64,000 nucleotides of DNA, taken from assembly GCF_002019665.1 (NCBI RefSeq), contig NZ_KV917375.1, forward strand, positions 2,361,175-2,425,174, read 5' to 3'. A model generated the notes under the pieces. It worked only from the letters and a program-made list of their open reading frames with translations, did no database searches and was not told the DNA's origin. Origin of the DNA: Sutcliffiella halmapala (GTDB lineage Bacteria > Bacillota > Bacilli > Bacillales > Bacillaceae_I). The position numbers and the translations under genes were made by a program. Shown here one piece after another: positions 26,357-35,455 of the stretch; the stretch's first letter is position 1, and every line of letters starts with the position of its first letter.

Positions 26357-27943
26357 ATGAAACGAAGAAATATAAAAAAATTACTCAATAACATTGGAGA
26401 CATTGAGGATACTGATGCAGATGGAAAAGAGTTAGTACCTGACAAACAACCTAAAGAACCACCAACTGAAGAAAAGTTGACTTCCTTTAATCAATTACTG
26501 GAAGAATTCAAAAAATCCGATGATTTTATTCACTCTGTCTATCATCAAGCAAATACACCTTTCCATTTATATTACTTTAGTTCATTAGTAGAGAACGATA
26601 TTATTCAAAGAGATATTCTACCTTGCTTCAATAACTTCCAATTAAGTACTTTAGAAGAGTTAATTCAAAAAATACCGATTGATGATATAAAAAAAACGGA
26701 TGATTGTACTAAAATTAAAGAGTATTTATTATACGGATATATTGCAATCCAATTAAACAGGGAAGACTCAACTGTTGCTTTACTACCAGCAGTTGCACAA
26801 AAAGGGCGACAAGTATCATTACCAGAAGTAGAATTCAGTGTTGTTGGTCCCAAAGAGGCATTTGTCGAGTCACTAGATGTGAATTTAAATTTGGTGCGTA
26901 AAAGACTGCCAGTACCTGAGTTAGAGGTAAAAGAATTTGTCGTTGGAAAGCTGTCGAAAACCAGAGTCGCAGTTGTATATTTAAAAGATATCGCTAACAG
27001 TGAGAATATTCACACGGTTATACAGAGAATTGAAGATATTACATTTGATCAAATAAATGATAGTTCTTATATTACTCAGTTAATTCAAGACAATAATAAT
27101 TCCCCTTTTCCTCAATTCATTGATACAGAACGACCAGATAGGGTGGCATCTGTTTTAGCCGAGGGGAAAATTGTCATACTTGTTGATGGTGCCCCGCATG
27201 GTTTAATAGGTCCGACAACACTTTTTGAATTTTTTTCTGCTTTTGAGGACTATTTTTTAAATTGGATTATCGCATCATTTTTTAGGTTGGTTCGTCTATT
27301 CGCTGTTATTTTCTCTATTTTAGTAACTCCGATCTATGTGGCGGTTTTAACGTATCATTATGAATTAATCCCAAAGGATTTAGTCAGTACGTTGGTTACA
27401 TCCAGAAGTCCAATCCCTTTACCACCTATATTAGAAGCGATTATCTTAGAACTTGCAATCGAATTGTTACGAGAAGCAGGCGCAAGACTACCTACAAAGG
27501 TAGGTCAAACAATTGGTATCGTAGGCGGGATTGTAATCGGAACTGCATCTGTAGAAGCAGGACTTACAAGTAATGTATTACTAATAATTGTGGCATTATC
27601 TGCACTCGCTTCCTTTACAACTCCTGTCTACCAGATGGGTAATACTATTCGTTTAATTCGGTTTCCATTTTTAATTTCAGCCCACTTTTTAGGGCTATTA
27701 GGCGTAACCTTATGTTTTTGTTTCTTGCTGATTCACTTGTTGCGGTTAACTTCTTTAGGAAGACCATTTTTAGAACCTATTTACCCTTTAAGGCTTGCAG
27801 ATTTAAGAGATGCTATTATACGGTTACCGTTTACTCTTCAATCCAAGCGTCCTATTGAAGTTCAGTCAGAAGATACTGTCAGATTTAAACCAAATAATAA
27901 TAATAAGAAAAAGCTTAAAGACATTGACGAGTTTTACTCATAG
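26357..27943 (+). CDS. GerA-type spore germination receptor, A subunit
   Basis: A 528-residue subunit of a nutrient germinant receptor in the inner spore membrane. A long soluble N-terminal domain (about 1-300) with SVYHQANTPFHLYYFSSLV, EFSVVGPKEAFVESLDVNLNLVRKRLP and the conserved KTRVAVVYLKDIAN segments is followed by about five membrane helices (PTTLFEFFSAFEDYF... onward) and a charged tail. The ATG at 26357 sits behind GGTGAAGG; a GTG nine bases earlier is also possible. It starts a three-gene ger operon. The germinant recognised cannot be predicted. Confidence 0.92.
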   Translation: MKRRNIKKLLNNIGDIEDTDADGKELVPDKQPKEPPTEEKLTSFNQLLEEFKKSDDFIHSVYHQANTPFHLYYFSSLVENDIIQRDILPCFNNFQLSTLEELIQKIPIDDIKKTDDCTKIKEYLLYGYIAIQLNREDSTVALLPAVAQKGRQVSLPEVEFSVVGPKEAFVESLDVNLNLVRKRLPVPELEVKEFVVGKLSKTRVAVVYLKDIANSENIHTVIQRIEDITFDQINDSSYITQLIQDNNNSPFPQFIDTERPDRVASVLAEGKIVILVDGAPHGLIGPTTLFEFFSAFEDYFLNWIIASFFRLVRLFAVIFSILVTPIYVAVLTYHYELIPKDLVSTLVTSRSPIPLPPILEAIILELAIELLREAGARLPTKVGQTIGIVGGIVIGTASVEAGLTSNVLLIIVALSALASFTTPVYQMGNTIRLIRFPFLISAHFLGLLGVTLCFCFLLIHLLRLTSLGRPFLEPIYPLRLADLRDAIIRLPFTLQSKRPIEVQSEDTVRFKPNNNNKKKLKDIDEFYS

Positions 27944-27953
27944 GAAGGTTTGT

Positions 27954-29051
27954 ATGACAAAGAAAATAAACGAAGTCTTTCAAGTATCTCCATATTTTGT
28001 GTTTTTTCTCGTTCATTCTGTTCAAGTTGGTGTTGGAATTTTGGGGTTTCAGCAATCACTTGTTGCTGAGGCTGGTAATGATTCTTGGATAGTTGTAATA
28101 CTTGCTGGAATAGGTGTTCACATCATAATTTGGATTATCTATCAGTTATTGAATCGAGCTCAAATGGATCTAATTGACATCCATAAGTTTCTTTTTGGTA
28201 AATGGTTGGGTAATTTTTTTAGTCTAATTTGGGTAGCTTACTTTACAAGTGTGGGAATAACGGTTTTATTTTCCTATTTTGAAGTAATTCGGGTGTGGAT
28301 GTTCCCAGAGATCAGTGTATTTTTGATGTCACTTTTATTTGGTTTGCTTGTACTCTACTGCGTTTTTGGTGGGTTCAGAACAGTAGCGGGCATTTGTTTT
28401 TTAGGAGTAGTGATACCAGCTTATTTAATCCTTACATTTTTCTTCCCTGTTCCTTATGCAGATTTCCTATCCTTGCTCCCTGTTTGGAATCACTCTATTC
28501 AAGAGATGGGAAAAGCTTCACAGGAGATGACACTAAGTTATTTAGGATTTTCCACCATCTTATTTTATTATCCGTTTATAAAAGAAGCGAAAAGCTCTCA
28601 AAAATGGGCTCAATTAGGCGCTCTATTAACGATGCTTACTTATCTTTTAATAATAGTTATTTCCTTATGCTATTTTAGTGAAGAACAATTATCTAAACAG
28701 TTGTGGGCCACATTGACCCTATGGAAAATTGTCGAAATGCCCGTAGTAGAGCGGTTCGAATATATAGGCATTACCTCTTGGGCAGTAATAATCTTGCCAA
28801 ATGTATGTCTCCTTTTTTGGGCAGCCTCAAGAGGATTTAAGAAGATTTTTCATATGAACCAAAAACATGCAATGATGGGGATCATCGTATTAGTTCTGAT
28901 ATTAAGTTTTTTCTTTATTAAGAGAGAAGATATTCTAACATTAAGTAAATGGACTACAAGAGTAGGTTTATATTCAGAATTTGTTTACGTCCCTATTTTA
29001 TTTCTACTATACCTTATCCTTTCAAAGGTAAGGAGGAAAAAAAATGAATAA
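27954..29051 (+). CDS. GerB-type spore germination receptor, B subunit (APC-like permease)
   Basis: A 365-residue integral membrane protein with about ten helices, of the endospore germination permease family related to amino-acid transporters, and the likely germinant-binding subunit. The N-terminus INEVFQVSPYFVFFLVHSVQVGVGILGFQ is typical of the family. The ATG at 27954 follows GGAAGG, ten bases after the A-subunit stop; the frame is open much further upstream but only as overlap. It overlaps the C-subunit gene by eight bases. Confidence 0.92.
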   Translation: MTKKINEVFQVSPYFVFFLVHSVQVGVGILGFQQSLVAEAGNDSWIVVILAGIGVHIIIWIIYQLLNRAQMDLIDIHKFLFGKWLGNFFSLIWVAYFTSVGITVLFSYFEVIRVWMFPEISVFLMSLLFGLLVLYCVFGGFRTVAGICFLGVVIPAYLILTFFFPVPYADFLSLLPVWNHSIQEMGKASQEMTLSYLGFSTILFYYPFIKEAKSSQKWAQLGALLTMLTYLLIIVISLCYFSEEQLSKQLWATLTLWKIVEMPVVERFEYIGITSWAVIILPNVCLLFWAASRGFKKIFHMNQKHAMMGIIVLVLILSFFFIKREDILTLSKWTTRVGLYSEFVYVPILFLLYLILSKVRRKKNE

Positions 29052-30123
29052 GTATCTTTGTATAGTAATCATTCTATTGCCATTATTTTTGACTGGTTGC
29101 TTAAAACAAAAAATATTAGATGATGTTCAATTAGCTACTGCAGCAGGATTTGAATTAGGAGATGATGAAAATACACTAATAGCTACTGCTGTTGTTCCGA
29201 TATATAAACCAGACCTTGCTGTTATCAATAAAACATACACTTCCTCTTCAACTCTAAGTAAGATAATTCGTGATCAACTGAATAGAAAGTCACCTAAACC
29301 GTTTGTAAGTGGAAAAATTGAAGTTGCCTTATATGATAAAAAATTGGCAGCAAAAGGAATACATGAGATTGTCGATACATTTCGACGTGATCCATCCACA
29401 GGAGCTAATATGTTTCTTGCGGTAGTAGATGGAGATTTGAAAAAGCATTTACAAATCCAATATGGGGAAACAGATAACGGAATGTACCTTTCAAATTTAA
29501 TTGAACACAATATAGAAAGCGGCATACTTCCAAAAACAAACCTCCATTTGTTTACAAAAAACTATCATGAAGAGGGAAGAGATCCCATTCTCCCTTTTTT
29601 AAAGATGGATGATAAAGAAGCTATTATTCAAGGAATTGCTTTATTCAAAGAAGATAAATACATCGATTATATTAAAGGAGAAGATAACTACATTTTTATG
29701 TTTATTAATGAGAAGTTCACTTCAGATGCAACTTTAACAGTGAGTCTTGGGGAAGAAGGTATTTTTGCATCTGTCTTTCATGTGCATTCGACGAGAAAAT
29801 ATAAGGTGAAGAATGCAGAAACTAATCCGGAAATTTCATTAACAGTTAAAGCAGAAGCCATCATTCAAGAGTATTCAGGTCAAGAGTTAACTAGTGAGAT
29901 AAAGGAAGAAATCGAGAAGAAAATGGAGGAGGATATTAAGTTTAAGGCTGAAAGGTTAATTGGTCAATTTCAAGAGTTAAACATTGATCCTTTAGGTATT
30001 GGATTTCAAGTAAGGCATCGATCGAGGAAATGGGATTTAAAAAAATGGGAAGACCTTTATCCCAATATACCTATTGAAGTAAACGCTGCAATTAAAATTT
30101 CAGAAGCTGGTGTTACAAATTAA
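29044..30123 (+). CDS. Ger(x)C-family germination lipoprotein, C subunit
   Basis: A 359-residue lipoprotein that completes the A/B/C germinant receptor. The signal peptide ends in the lipobox LTGC (Cys near residue 19), so it is anchored to the outer face of the inner spore membrane. DVQLATAAGFELGDDEN and the C-terminal FQVRHRSRKWDLKKWEDLYPNIPIEV pattern are typical Ger(x)C features. GGAGGAAAA lies just before the ATG, inside the B gene. Diacylglyceryl addition would be by Lgt, not encoded here. Confidence 0.92.
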   Translation: MNKYLCIVIILLPLFLTGCLKQKILDDVQLATAAGFELGDDENTLIATAVVPIYKPDLAVINKTYTSSSTLSKIIRDQLNRKSPKPFVSGKIEVALYDKKLAAKGIHEIVDTFRRDPSTGANMFLAVVDGDLKKHLQIQYGETDNGMYLSNLIEHNIESGILPKTNLHLFTKNYHEEGRDPILPFLKMDDKEAIIQGIALFKEDKYIDYIKGEDNYIFMFINEKFTSDATLTVSLGEEGIFASVFHVHSTRKYKVKNAETNPEISLTVKAEAIIQEYSGQELTSEIKEEIEKKMEEDIKFKAERLIGQFQELNIDPLGIGFQVRHRSRKWDLKKWEDLYPNIPIEVNAAIKISEAGVTN

Positions 30124-30152
30124 GATTTTATTCTAATAAAGGTATTCGCTAT

Positions 30153-30340
30153 AAGAGGCTGGGACAAAAGAATATTAGTTAAAGAAAAATACGAACTATT
30201 ATGCGAAATTCTAAGTAGAGTATTGCATAAGTTCGTATTTATTTCGTTTGGTTGTTTAACAGATCCTTTATATTGAGGCTCTCTTTAGGTTAAATTGTTC
30301 GTAAATGAAGCTGGGAATTTAATGTATGTCCTAGCCTCTT
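30153..30340 (+). repeat. 188-bp intergenic element with GGCTGGGAC-type inverted ends
   Basis: Left end AAGAGGCTGGGACAAAAG (30153-30170); right end GTCCTAGCCTCTT (30328-30340), inverted with one mismatch in 13. Inside, AAATACGAACT (30187-30197) and AGTTCGTATTT (30230-30240) form a hairpin followed by a T-rich stretch, which probably terminates the ger operon. The same ends bound the element at 62319-62632. Only AT-rich sequence follows until the next gene at 30468. Confidence 0.7.
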
Positions 30341-30467
30341 TAACTGTTAATGTGAATAGTCTAATATTTTCTAGTAAAATATTAATTTACTACTCGAAAT
30401 TTGTGAAAATAATGGTAAAATAGTCGATATGACAACATTTGGAATAGAAAATAGGGGGATTTAATGT

Positions 30468-31379
30468 ATGAGAGAACAATTAAACAAGCCAAAAGGGTTT
30501 GGAGAGATTTTGGATGTCACGTTTCGATTAAGTAAACACCGTTTTAAAGATTTTTTTATGATTTTTCTCATTTTAGTAGGACCAATCTACCTGCTACAAG
30601 CTATCATTCAGTTAGCTGCTGGAACAAGTTTTTTAAGAGAAGTTGGGGAAGGTAATGGCTGGTTGGAACAATTGATGGCTAGCTTTGATGAGACGGAACC
30701 TGTAATCACTTCTAATCTCGGTGCTGACATAGGTCTGATACTAGTAGGCCTTATAAGCTTTTTTATGTATCCAGTTGCACAGGCTGCTATTCTTTATGGG
30801 GTTAATCAGTTAAAGCATAATGAAGACTTTACAGCTGGATCATTAATAAAGAGGAGCTTTAGTCGTTTTTGGCCAATTATTGGTAGTAGTATTCTTTATG
30901 GAATTATAATGTTTTTCATAATTGCTCCAGCTATATTCTTAGTAGTATTTTTTGGATTTTTTATAGTGGCATTTGATTTAGTTATAGGAATTATTGTTAC
31001 AATATTTTTAGCGATTGGTACTGCTATTTTGGTAGGGTACTTATTAACAAGGTGGAGTTTTTACTTTGGTTCTGTTGTTATTGATAAGCAAGCTCCTGGT
31101 TTATCTAGAAGTTGGAAACTTTCAAAAGGACGCACTTGGGTTTCCATGGGACTATATATCATTTTCTTTTTAATTATTAGTTCAATTAGTTTTGCCATAG
31201 AGTTGTCATTTACATTATTTTTAGGTAATAGTGTACTTCTGGGAATGATTGTAAGTCTTGCTACATTATTTACGACGTTTATTATGTCAGTAGGATATGC
31301 TGTTATGTACTTAGATTTAAAAACGAGACATGATGCAGATGATTTAAAAGATATGATCGACGACTATCATGTTAGCTAA
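30468..31379 (+). CDS. Multi-pass membrane protein, glycerophosphodiester-phosphodiesterase membrane-domain-like
   Basis: A 303-residue protein with about six hydrophobic helices and no catalytic motif. The N-terminus LNKPKGFGEILDVTFRLSKHRFKDFF and the central RWSFYFGSVVIDKQAPGLSRSWKLSKGRTW are typical of the GPDPase membrane-domain family, a group of Bacilli membrane proteins usually encoded first in the DUF4129/DUF4350/MoxR/DUF58 operon, as here. GGGGGAT precedes the ATG. The function is unknown. Confidence 0.75.
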   Translation: MREQLNKPKGFGEILDVTFRLSKHRFKDFFMIFLILVGPIYLLQAIIQLAAGTSFLREVGEGNGWLEQLMASFDETEPVITSNLGADIGLILVGLISFFMYPVAQAAILYGVNQLKHNEDFTAGSLIKRSFSRFWPIIGSSILYGIIMFFIIAPAIFLVVFFGFFIVAFDLVIGIIVTIFLAIGTAILVGYLLTRWSFYFGSVVIDKQAPGLSRSWKLSKGRTWVSMGLYIIFFLIISSISFAIELSFTLFLGNSVLLGMIVSLATLFTTFIMSVGYAVMYLDLKTRHDADDLKDMIDDYHVS

Positions 31380-31417
31380 TAATTCCTTCTTCCTAGTGAA
31401 AGTTAGGTGATGATTCA

Positions 31418-32074
31418 TTGTTAAATGAAGAGAAAGCAAGAGAAGAGTTAGAAAACATCTTACAACAAAAGGAATATCAAGACTATTACGTAGACACAAG
31501 AAACACATTTGAAATTCTATGGGATAAATTACTGAGTTGGTTAGCAGAATTGCTAACCAAGTTTTTCCCTTCCTTAGAGGCGACAAGTGGTACAGCAGGC
31601 AATATATTGTTTGTAGTCATTTGCCTTGTCATTGTGACGTTAGTGATTATTTTTATTATGATCATGAGTAAACATCGACGAGACCGCTCGATTCGTAATC
31701 AACAACCTTTTCAATCCGAAAATGAACTGGAATGGACGTATTATCAACATTTAACTGAATCAAAAAAACAAGAAACCTTAGGTGATTATACTTTATCTAC
31801 ACGTCATTTGTTTCTTGCTTTACTTTTATATTTTCACGAAAAGACTTGGTTAGAAGCTAGGATATGGAAAACAAATTGGGAGTACTATGAGGAGCTCCGT
31901 AAAGTTCACAAAGAAAGTGCCGTTACTTTTTTTAATTTCGCTTTATTATTCGATCGTGCAACATATGGAAAACAGCAGATTCAGAAAGAAGAATATATCC
32001 CTTATCGTAATGAAGCTTTAAAGTGGTTCGGGAAAGAACAGAATGATGTCTTAGATGAAAGGAGGAAGGAATAA
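31418..32074 (+). CDS. DUF4129 protein
   Basis: A 218-residue protein with one membrane helix (about 55-80) and a C-terminal DUF4129 domain (EWTYYQHLTESKKQETLGDYTLSTRHLFLALLLYFHEKTWLEARIWKTNWEYYEEL...). The N-terminal segment REELENILQQKEYQDYYVD is also typical. The start is TTG at 31418 with AGGTGATG upstream. DUF4129 is found attached to transglutaminase-like proteins or in MoxR/DUF58 operons, as here; the molecular role is unknown. Confidence 0.83.
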   Translation: MLNEEKAREELENILQQKEYQDYYVDTRNTFEILWDKLLSWLAELLTKFFPSLEATSGTAGNILFVVICLVIVTLVIIFIMIMSKHRRDRSIRNQQPFQSENELEWTYYQHLTESKKQETLGDYTLSTRHLFLALLLYFHEKTWLEARIWKTNWEYYEELRKVHKESAVTFFNFALLFDRATYGKQQIQKEEYIPYRNEALKWFGKEQNDVLDERRKE

Positions 32075-32077
32075 AAT

Positions 32078-33220
32078 TTGTTAAGTAAGATGTCGAAAAA
32101 TCGAGGTTGGCTATGGCTAACGGCTTTACTTGTCTTATTTATGTTAGGTAGCTATTTTATTCTTTCAAAAGATCCACAGGAATATCTTTCATATGACACA
32201 CACTCTCCTTCACCGACTGGATTAAAAGCTTTTTATACATACTTAGATAACGAAACCAATGCGGTTAACCGGTGGAATGAATCTCCTGAGCTCTTACCAA
32301 AAGGTGATAATCAATTACTCATTATGGTAGAACCATACACAGTTCCGAATGAAAAAATAATGGCAGATTATATAAGTTTTCTGGAAAACGGAAATACCAT
32401 TCTACTCTTAATGGGAAATCCAAATTCTATGTTTGGGTTGAATACTGAATACATAGAGAATCCTCCAAGTGAAGCTACAATGGAACTAACAAATCAAACC
32501 GGTACGGAGTTTGAAGCGCAAATTAATTCTCCCATTCGCCTTTCTGCTGAGAACGATGATCAAATATTACTAGTTGACTCAGAAGGAACTATCGCGCTAA
32601 CACGTTCATTTGGAAAAGGGTCTTTAATAGTTTTCAACACACCGCAATGGATGACAAATGAATTTATAGTAAAAGAAGATCATCTTTCACTAATTTTGTC
32701 GATCTTACGAGAAGAGGTTCAACATCGAGAGGTAATTTTATTTGATGAGTTTAGTCACGGAGATCAATACAATGTTACAATACTTTCCACCTACCCACAG
32801 TGGTTTTTACTAATAATGTTACAAGGGATTTTACTTTCCCTACTTTTTCTATGGAAACGAGGGAAAAGGTTTGGTCCTATACTTTCTCCTAGAGAGGAAT
32901 ACGTTCGCTTTAGTGATGAGAGTCTACGAGCTTTAGCTGCGTGGCATATTAGAGGGAAACGCTATCAGGACTCTTTAGTCATTCAAGCTGATTATGTGAA
33001 ATATATGTTACAAGAACGATGGGGTATTTCGGTAAAAAAAGCATGGATCGATCGTGCAGATCAATTAGATCGTAAATTGAAAAATAAAAACCTAGAGGAA
33101 ATTCGAGCATTCTTGAAAGAATTATCAACTGTTTTAGCAAAAGAGAACGTGAGTAAACAGGAATATTTGGAATGGTCAAAAAAATTGGATCAATTAAGGA
33201 AAGAGGTGGAAGAGGGATGA
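32078..33220 (+). CDS. DUF4350 protein
   Basis: A 380-residue membrane protein: one N-terminal helix (about 10-30), an extracytoplasmic domain of about 210 residues resembling a glutamine-amidotransferase-like fold (LLIMVEPYTVPNEKIMADYISFLENGNTILLL and RSFGKGSLIVFNTPQWMTN), a second helix near 240-260 and a cytoplasmic C-terminal region. The start is TTG at 32078 after AGGAGGAAGG; an ATG twelve bases later is an alternative. It sits between DUF4129 and MoxR, the conserved order of this cluster. Confidence 0.83.
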   Translation: MLSKMSKNRGWLWLTALLVLFMLGSYFILSKDPQEYLSYDTHSPSPTGLKAFYTYLDNETNAVNRWNESPELLPKGDNQLLIMVEPYTVPNEKIMADYISFLENGNTILLLMGNPNSMFGLNTEYIENPPSEATMELTNQTGTEFEAQINSPIRLSAENDDQILLVDSEGTIALTRSFGKGSLIVFNTPQWMTNEFIVKEDHLSLILSILREEVQHREVILFDEFSHGDQYNVTILSTYPQWFLLIMLQGILLSLLFLWKRGKRFGPILSPREEYVRFSDESLRALAAWHIRGKRYQDSLVIQADYVKYMLQERWGISVKKAWIDRADQLDRKLKNKNLEEIRAFLKELSTVLAKENVSKQEYLEWSKKLDQLRKEVEEG

Positions 33221-34146
33221 AACCAGAATTAGCATCCTTACTTGAAAAATATGAACAACGAATTTTAGGGCAAACTCTTAATTTGAAACTCTTGCTATCT
33301 GCTGTTCTTTCAGGAGGACATGTGCTATTAGAGGGAGTACCTGGTACTGGTAAAACACAAATGGTGCGAACACTTTCAAGTTTACTAGGTGGAACGTTCA
33401 CTCGTATACAATTTACTCCAGACTTATTACCCAGTGATATAACTGGAAGTACCATATACAACTTGAAGGAAGGAGTCTTTCAAACATTGAAAGGGCCTAT
33501 CTTCACCAATATATTACTTGCAGATGAAGTCAATCGTACTCCAGCAAAAACGCAAGCGGCTTTACTAGAAGCAATGGAAGAGAAACAAGTAACAATTCAA
33601 GGAGAAACCTATCCTTTATCAGATGTATTTTTCGTTGTAGCAACACAAAATCCAATTGAATTTGAAGGGACTTATCCATTACCAGAGGCACAACAGGATC
33701 GTTTTCTCTTTAAACTTCATATCCATTTTCCATCTTTAGATGAAGAAACAAGTATTTTAAGACAGGTTATTGATAAGAGCTTCGACACTACTAAGGTTCA
33801 GTCTGTTTTAGATTTGGAATCTTTCTTAGCTATTAGAAAAGAAATAGAAAAAATAACGGTAAGTGAGAGTGTTCTACATTATATTATGCAAATTGTTCGG
33901 CAAACACGAGAGTCTGATTCCATTCGTTTTGGAGCAAGTACACGTGCTGGGATTTCTATCGGTAAAGCAGCACAAGCTTGGGCTTACTTAAGCGGACGGG
34001 ATTATGTGACACCTGATGATATTAAAATGGTAGCCAAACCAGCTTTACGACATCGTATACAATTATCTCCTCATATGGAATTGGAGGGAGCGACTGTTGA
34101 TCAAATTATTGAAGAGCTTGTGGGGGCGATTCCTGTTCCGAGATAG
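33217..34146 (+). CDS. MoxR-family AAA+ ATPase
   Basis: A 309-residue chaperone-like ATPase. Walker A is GVPGTGKTQ (about residues 44-52), Walker B and the following MoxR signature read LLADEVNRTPAKTQAALLEAMEEKQVT, then VVATQNPIEFEGTYPLPEAQQDRF with the sensor and arginine-finger region. MoxR proteins remodel or activate partner proteins, often with a vWA/DUF58 partner, which is the next gene here. The ATG at 33217 lies four bases inside the DUF4350 gene, after GAGGTGGAAGAGG. Confidence 0.92.
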   Translation: MKPELASLLEKYEQRILGQTLNLKLLLSAVLSGGHVLLEGVPGTGKTQMVRTLSSLLGGTFTRIQFTPDLLPSDITGSTIYNLKEGVFQTLKGPIFTNILLADEVNRTPAKTQAALLEAMEEKQVTIQGETYPLSDVFFVVATQNPIEFEGTYPLPEAQQDRFLFKLHIHFPSLDEETSILRQVIDKSFDTTKVQSVLDLESFLAIRKEIEKITVSESVLHYIMQIVRQTRESDSIRFGASTRAGISIGKAAQAWAYLSGRDYVTPDDIKMVAKPALRHRIQLSPHMELEGATVDQIIEELVGAIPVPR

Positions 34147-35455
34147 GGGCATTGTACCTACTAAAAAACTAGTGTTATTGTTCACTTTACTTTCTTTAAT
34201 ACTCCTATTAGGAACAAGATGGGTATTACCTTGGTCGTTTGTTATTTTAGCTAATATAGCCATTCTGTTATTTAGTTTATTCGACTTGTTTTTTACCCCT
34301 AAAAAACAACAGATAACGGTTAAGCGCTCCATCTCTAATGAAATGGAAAGAGGTATTACTTATAAAGTGGCAATTGATATAGTGAATTCGTCTATTTATG
34401 ATACTAGACTAAGAATCATTGATGGACTGCCACAATCCTTTGATCGTCCATTTCCTTTGACAGGGATGATAAAGAAGGAATCTGGATCCAAAATAAGCTA
34501 TGAAACAAAAGCGCCTACTCGTGGACTATATAGTGTTGAGAAGATATATATTCGATATAGAAGTATGGCTGGTTTATGGGAAAAGCAAATTAGTTTTTCA
34601 ATAAAGAATTCGGTTAAGGTAATTCCTGATATGACAGAAACAAAGCAGTTTTTAGAAAATGCACAGAAGTTTTTAAATTATGACGGAGTAATGGTTAGAA
34701 AACACAAAAGTGGTGTTGGTGAATTTGCAAAAATTCGATCTTATGTGGTTGGAGACGATCCTCGGAAAATTAACTGGCGACAAACTGCAAAGCTCCAAGA
34801 AGTCATGACCAATGAATATGAACCAGAGCATGGTAAATATATTACCGTTTTAATTGATTGTGGCAGAATGATGGGTGCCGAATTGAAGCATGGAAATCGC
34901 TTGGAAAAATCTATTGAGGCAGCATTAACTGTCACTGCAGCTGCTTTACAAAAAGGTGACTATGTTGCAGTCCTTGCCTTCTCGAAAAAAGTCAAAGTCT
35001 TTATTCCACCAGCAAAAGGTTTGGTACACCTTCAAACGATTTTGCATGCAATTTATAATCTTGAAGTTGAGGCAGCGGAATCTAACTACGGAGAAGTACT
35101 CCATTATTTACAGCTTGTTCAAAAGAAACGTAGTCTTATTTTGCTATTTAGTGATATTCAAACATTTTTATATGAAGAAAATGCACTAGTTTATTTAAAA
35201 CGATTGCGACAAAGGCATATGTTTCTGATGATTGGTGTAGAAGATGAGGCGCTTCTATCTAGAGGGAAAATGGAGCCTGAAAACGTACAACAAGCCATGA
35301 TAAAGAGTATGGCCCAGCAACAGATTATGGTAAAAAAACGAGAGAAAATAAAATGGGAAAAACAAGGCCTCCTAATGGTAGAGGCCCGTGAAGAAAAACT
35401 AGCAACAGCAGCTGTTTCGTATTATATTGATATGATTAATAGAGGGCTATTGTAA
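34097..35455 (+). CDS. DUF58 (vWA-like) membrane protein, MoxR partner
   Basis: A 452-residue protein with two N-terminal membrane helices (about 24-60) and a C-terminal DUF58 domain. The hallmark is RKHKSGVGEFAKIRSYVVGDDPRKINWRQTAKLQ, followed by a vWA-like fold with YITVLIDCGRMM in the metal-site position. The TTG start at 34097 has GGAGGG 8 bases before it, giving an unusual 50-base overlap with the MoxR gene. The 3' end overlaps the convergent SpoIIM-family gene by nine bases. Confidence 0.9.
   Translation: MIKLLKSLWGRFLFRDRGIVPTKKLVLLFTLLSLILLLGTRWVLPWSFVILANIAILLFSLFDLFFTPKKQQITVKRSISNEMERGITYKVAIDIVNSSIYDTRLRIIDGLPQSFDRPFPLTGMIKKESGSKISYETKAPTRGLYSVEKIYIRYRSMAGLWEKQISFSIKNSVKVIPDMTETKQFLENAQKFLNYDGVMVRKHKSGVGEFAKIRSYVVGDDPRKINWRQTAKLQEVMTNEYEPEHGKYITVLIDCGRMMGAELKHGNRLEKSIEAALTVTAAALQKGDYVAVLAFSKKVKVFIPPAKGLVHLQTILHAIYNLEVEAAESNYGEVLHYLQLVQKKRSLILLFSDIQTFLYEENALVYLKRLRQRHMFLMIGVEDEALLSRGKMEPENVQQAMIKSMAQQQIMVKKREKIKWEKQGLLMVEAREEKLATAAVSYYIDMINRGLL

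Noticed and set aside
32979-33461. 160-codon minus-strand frame
   Set aside because: It lies fully opposite the DUF4350 and MoxR genes, both of which carry clear family motifs.
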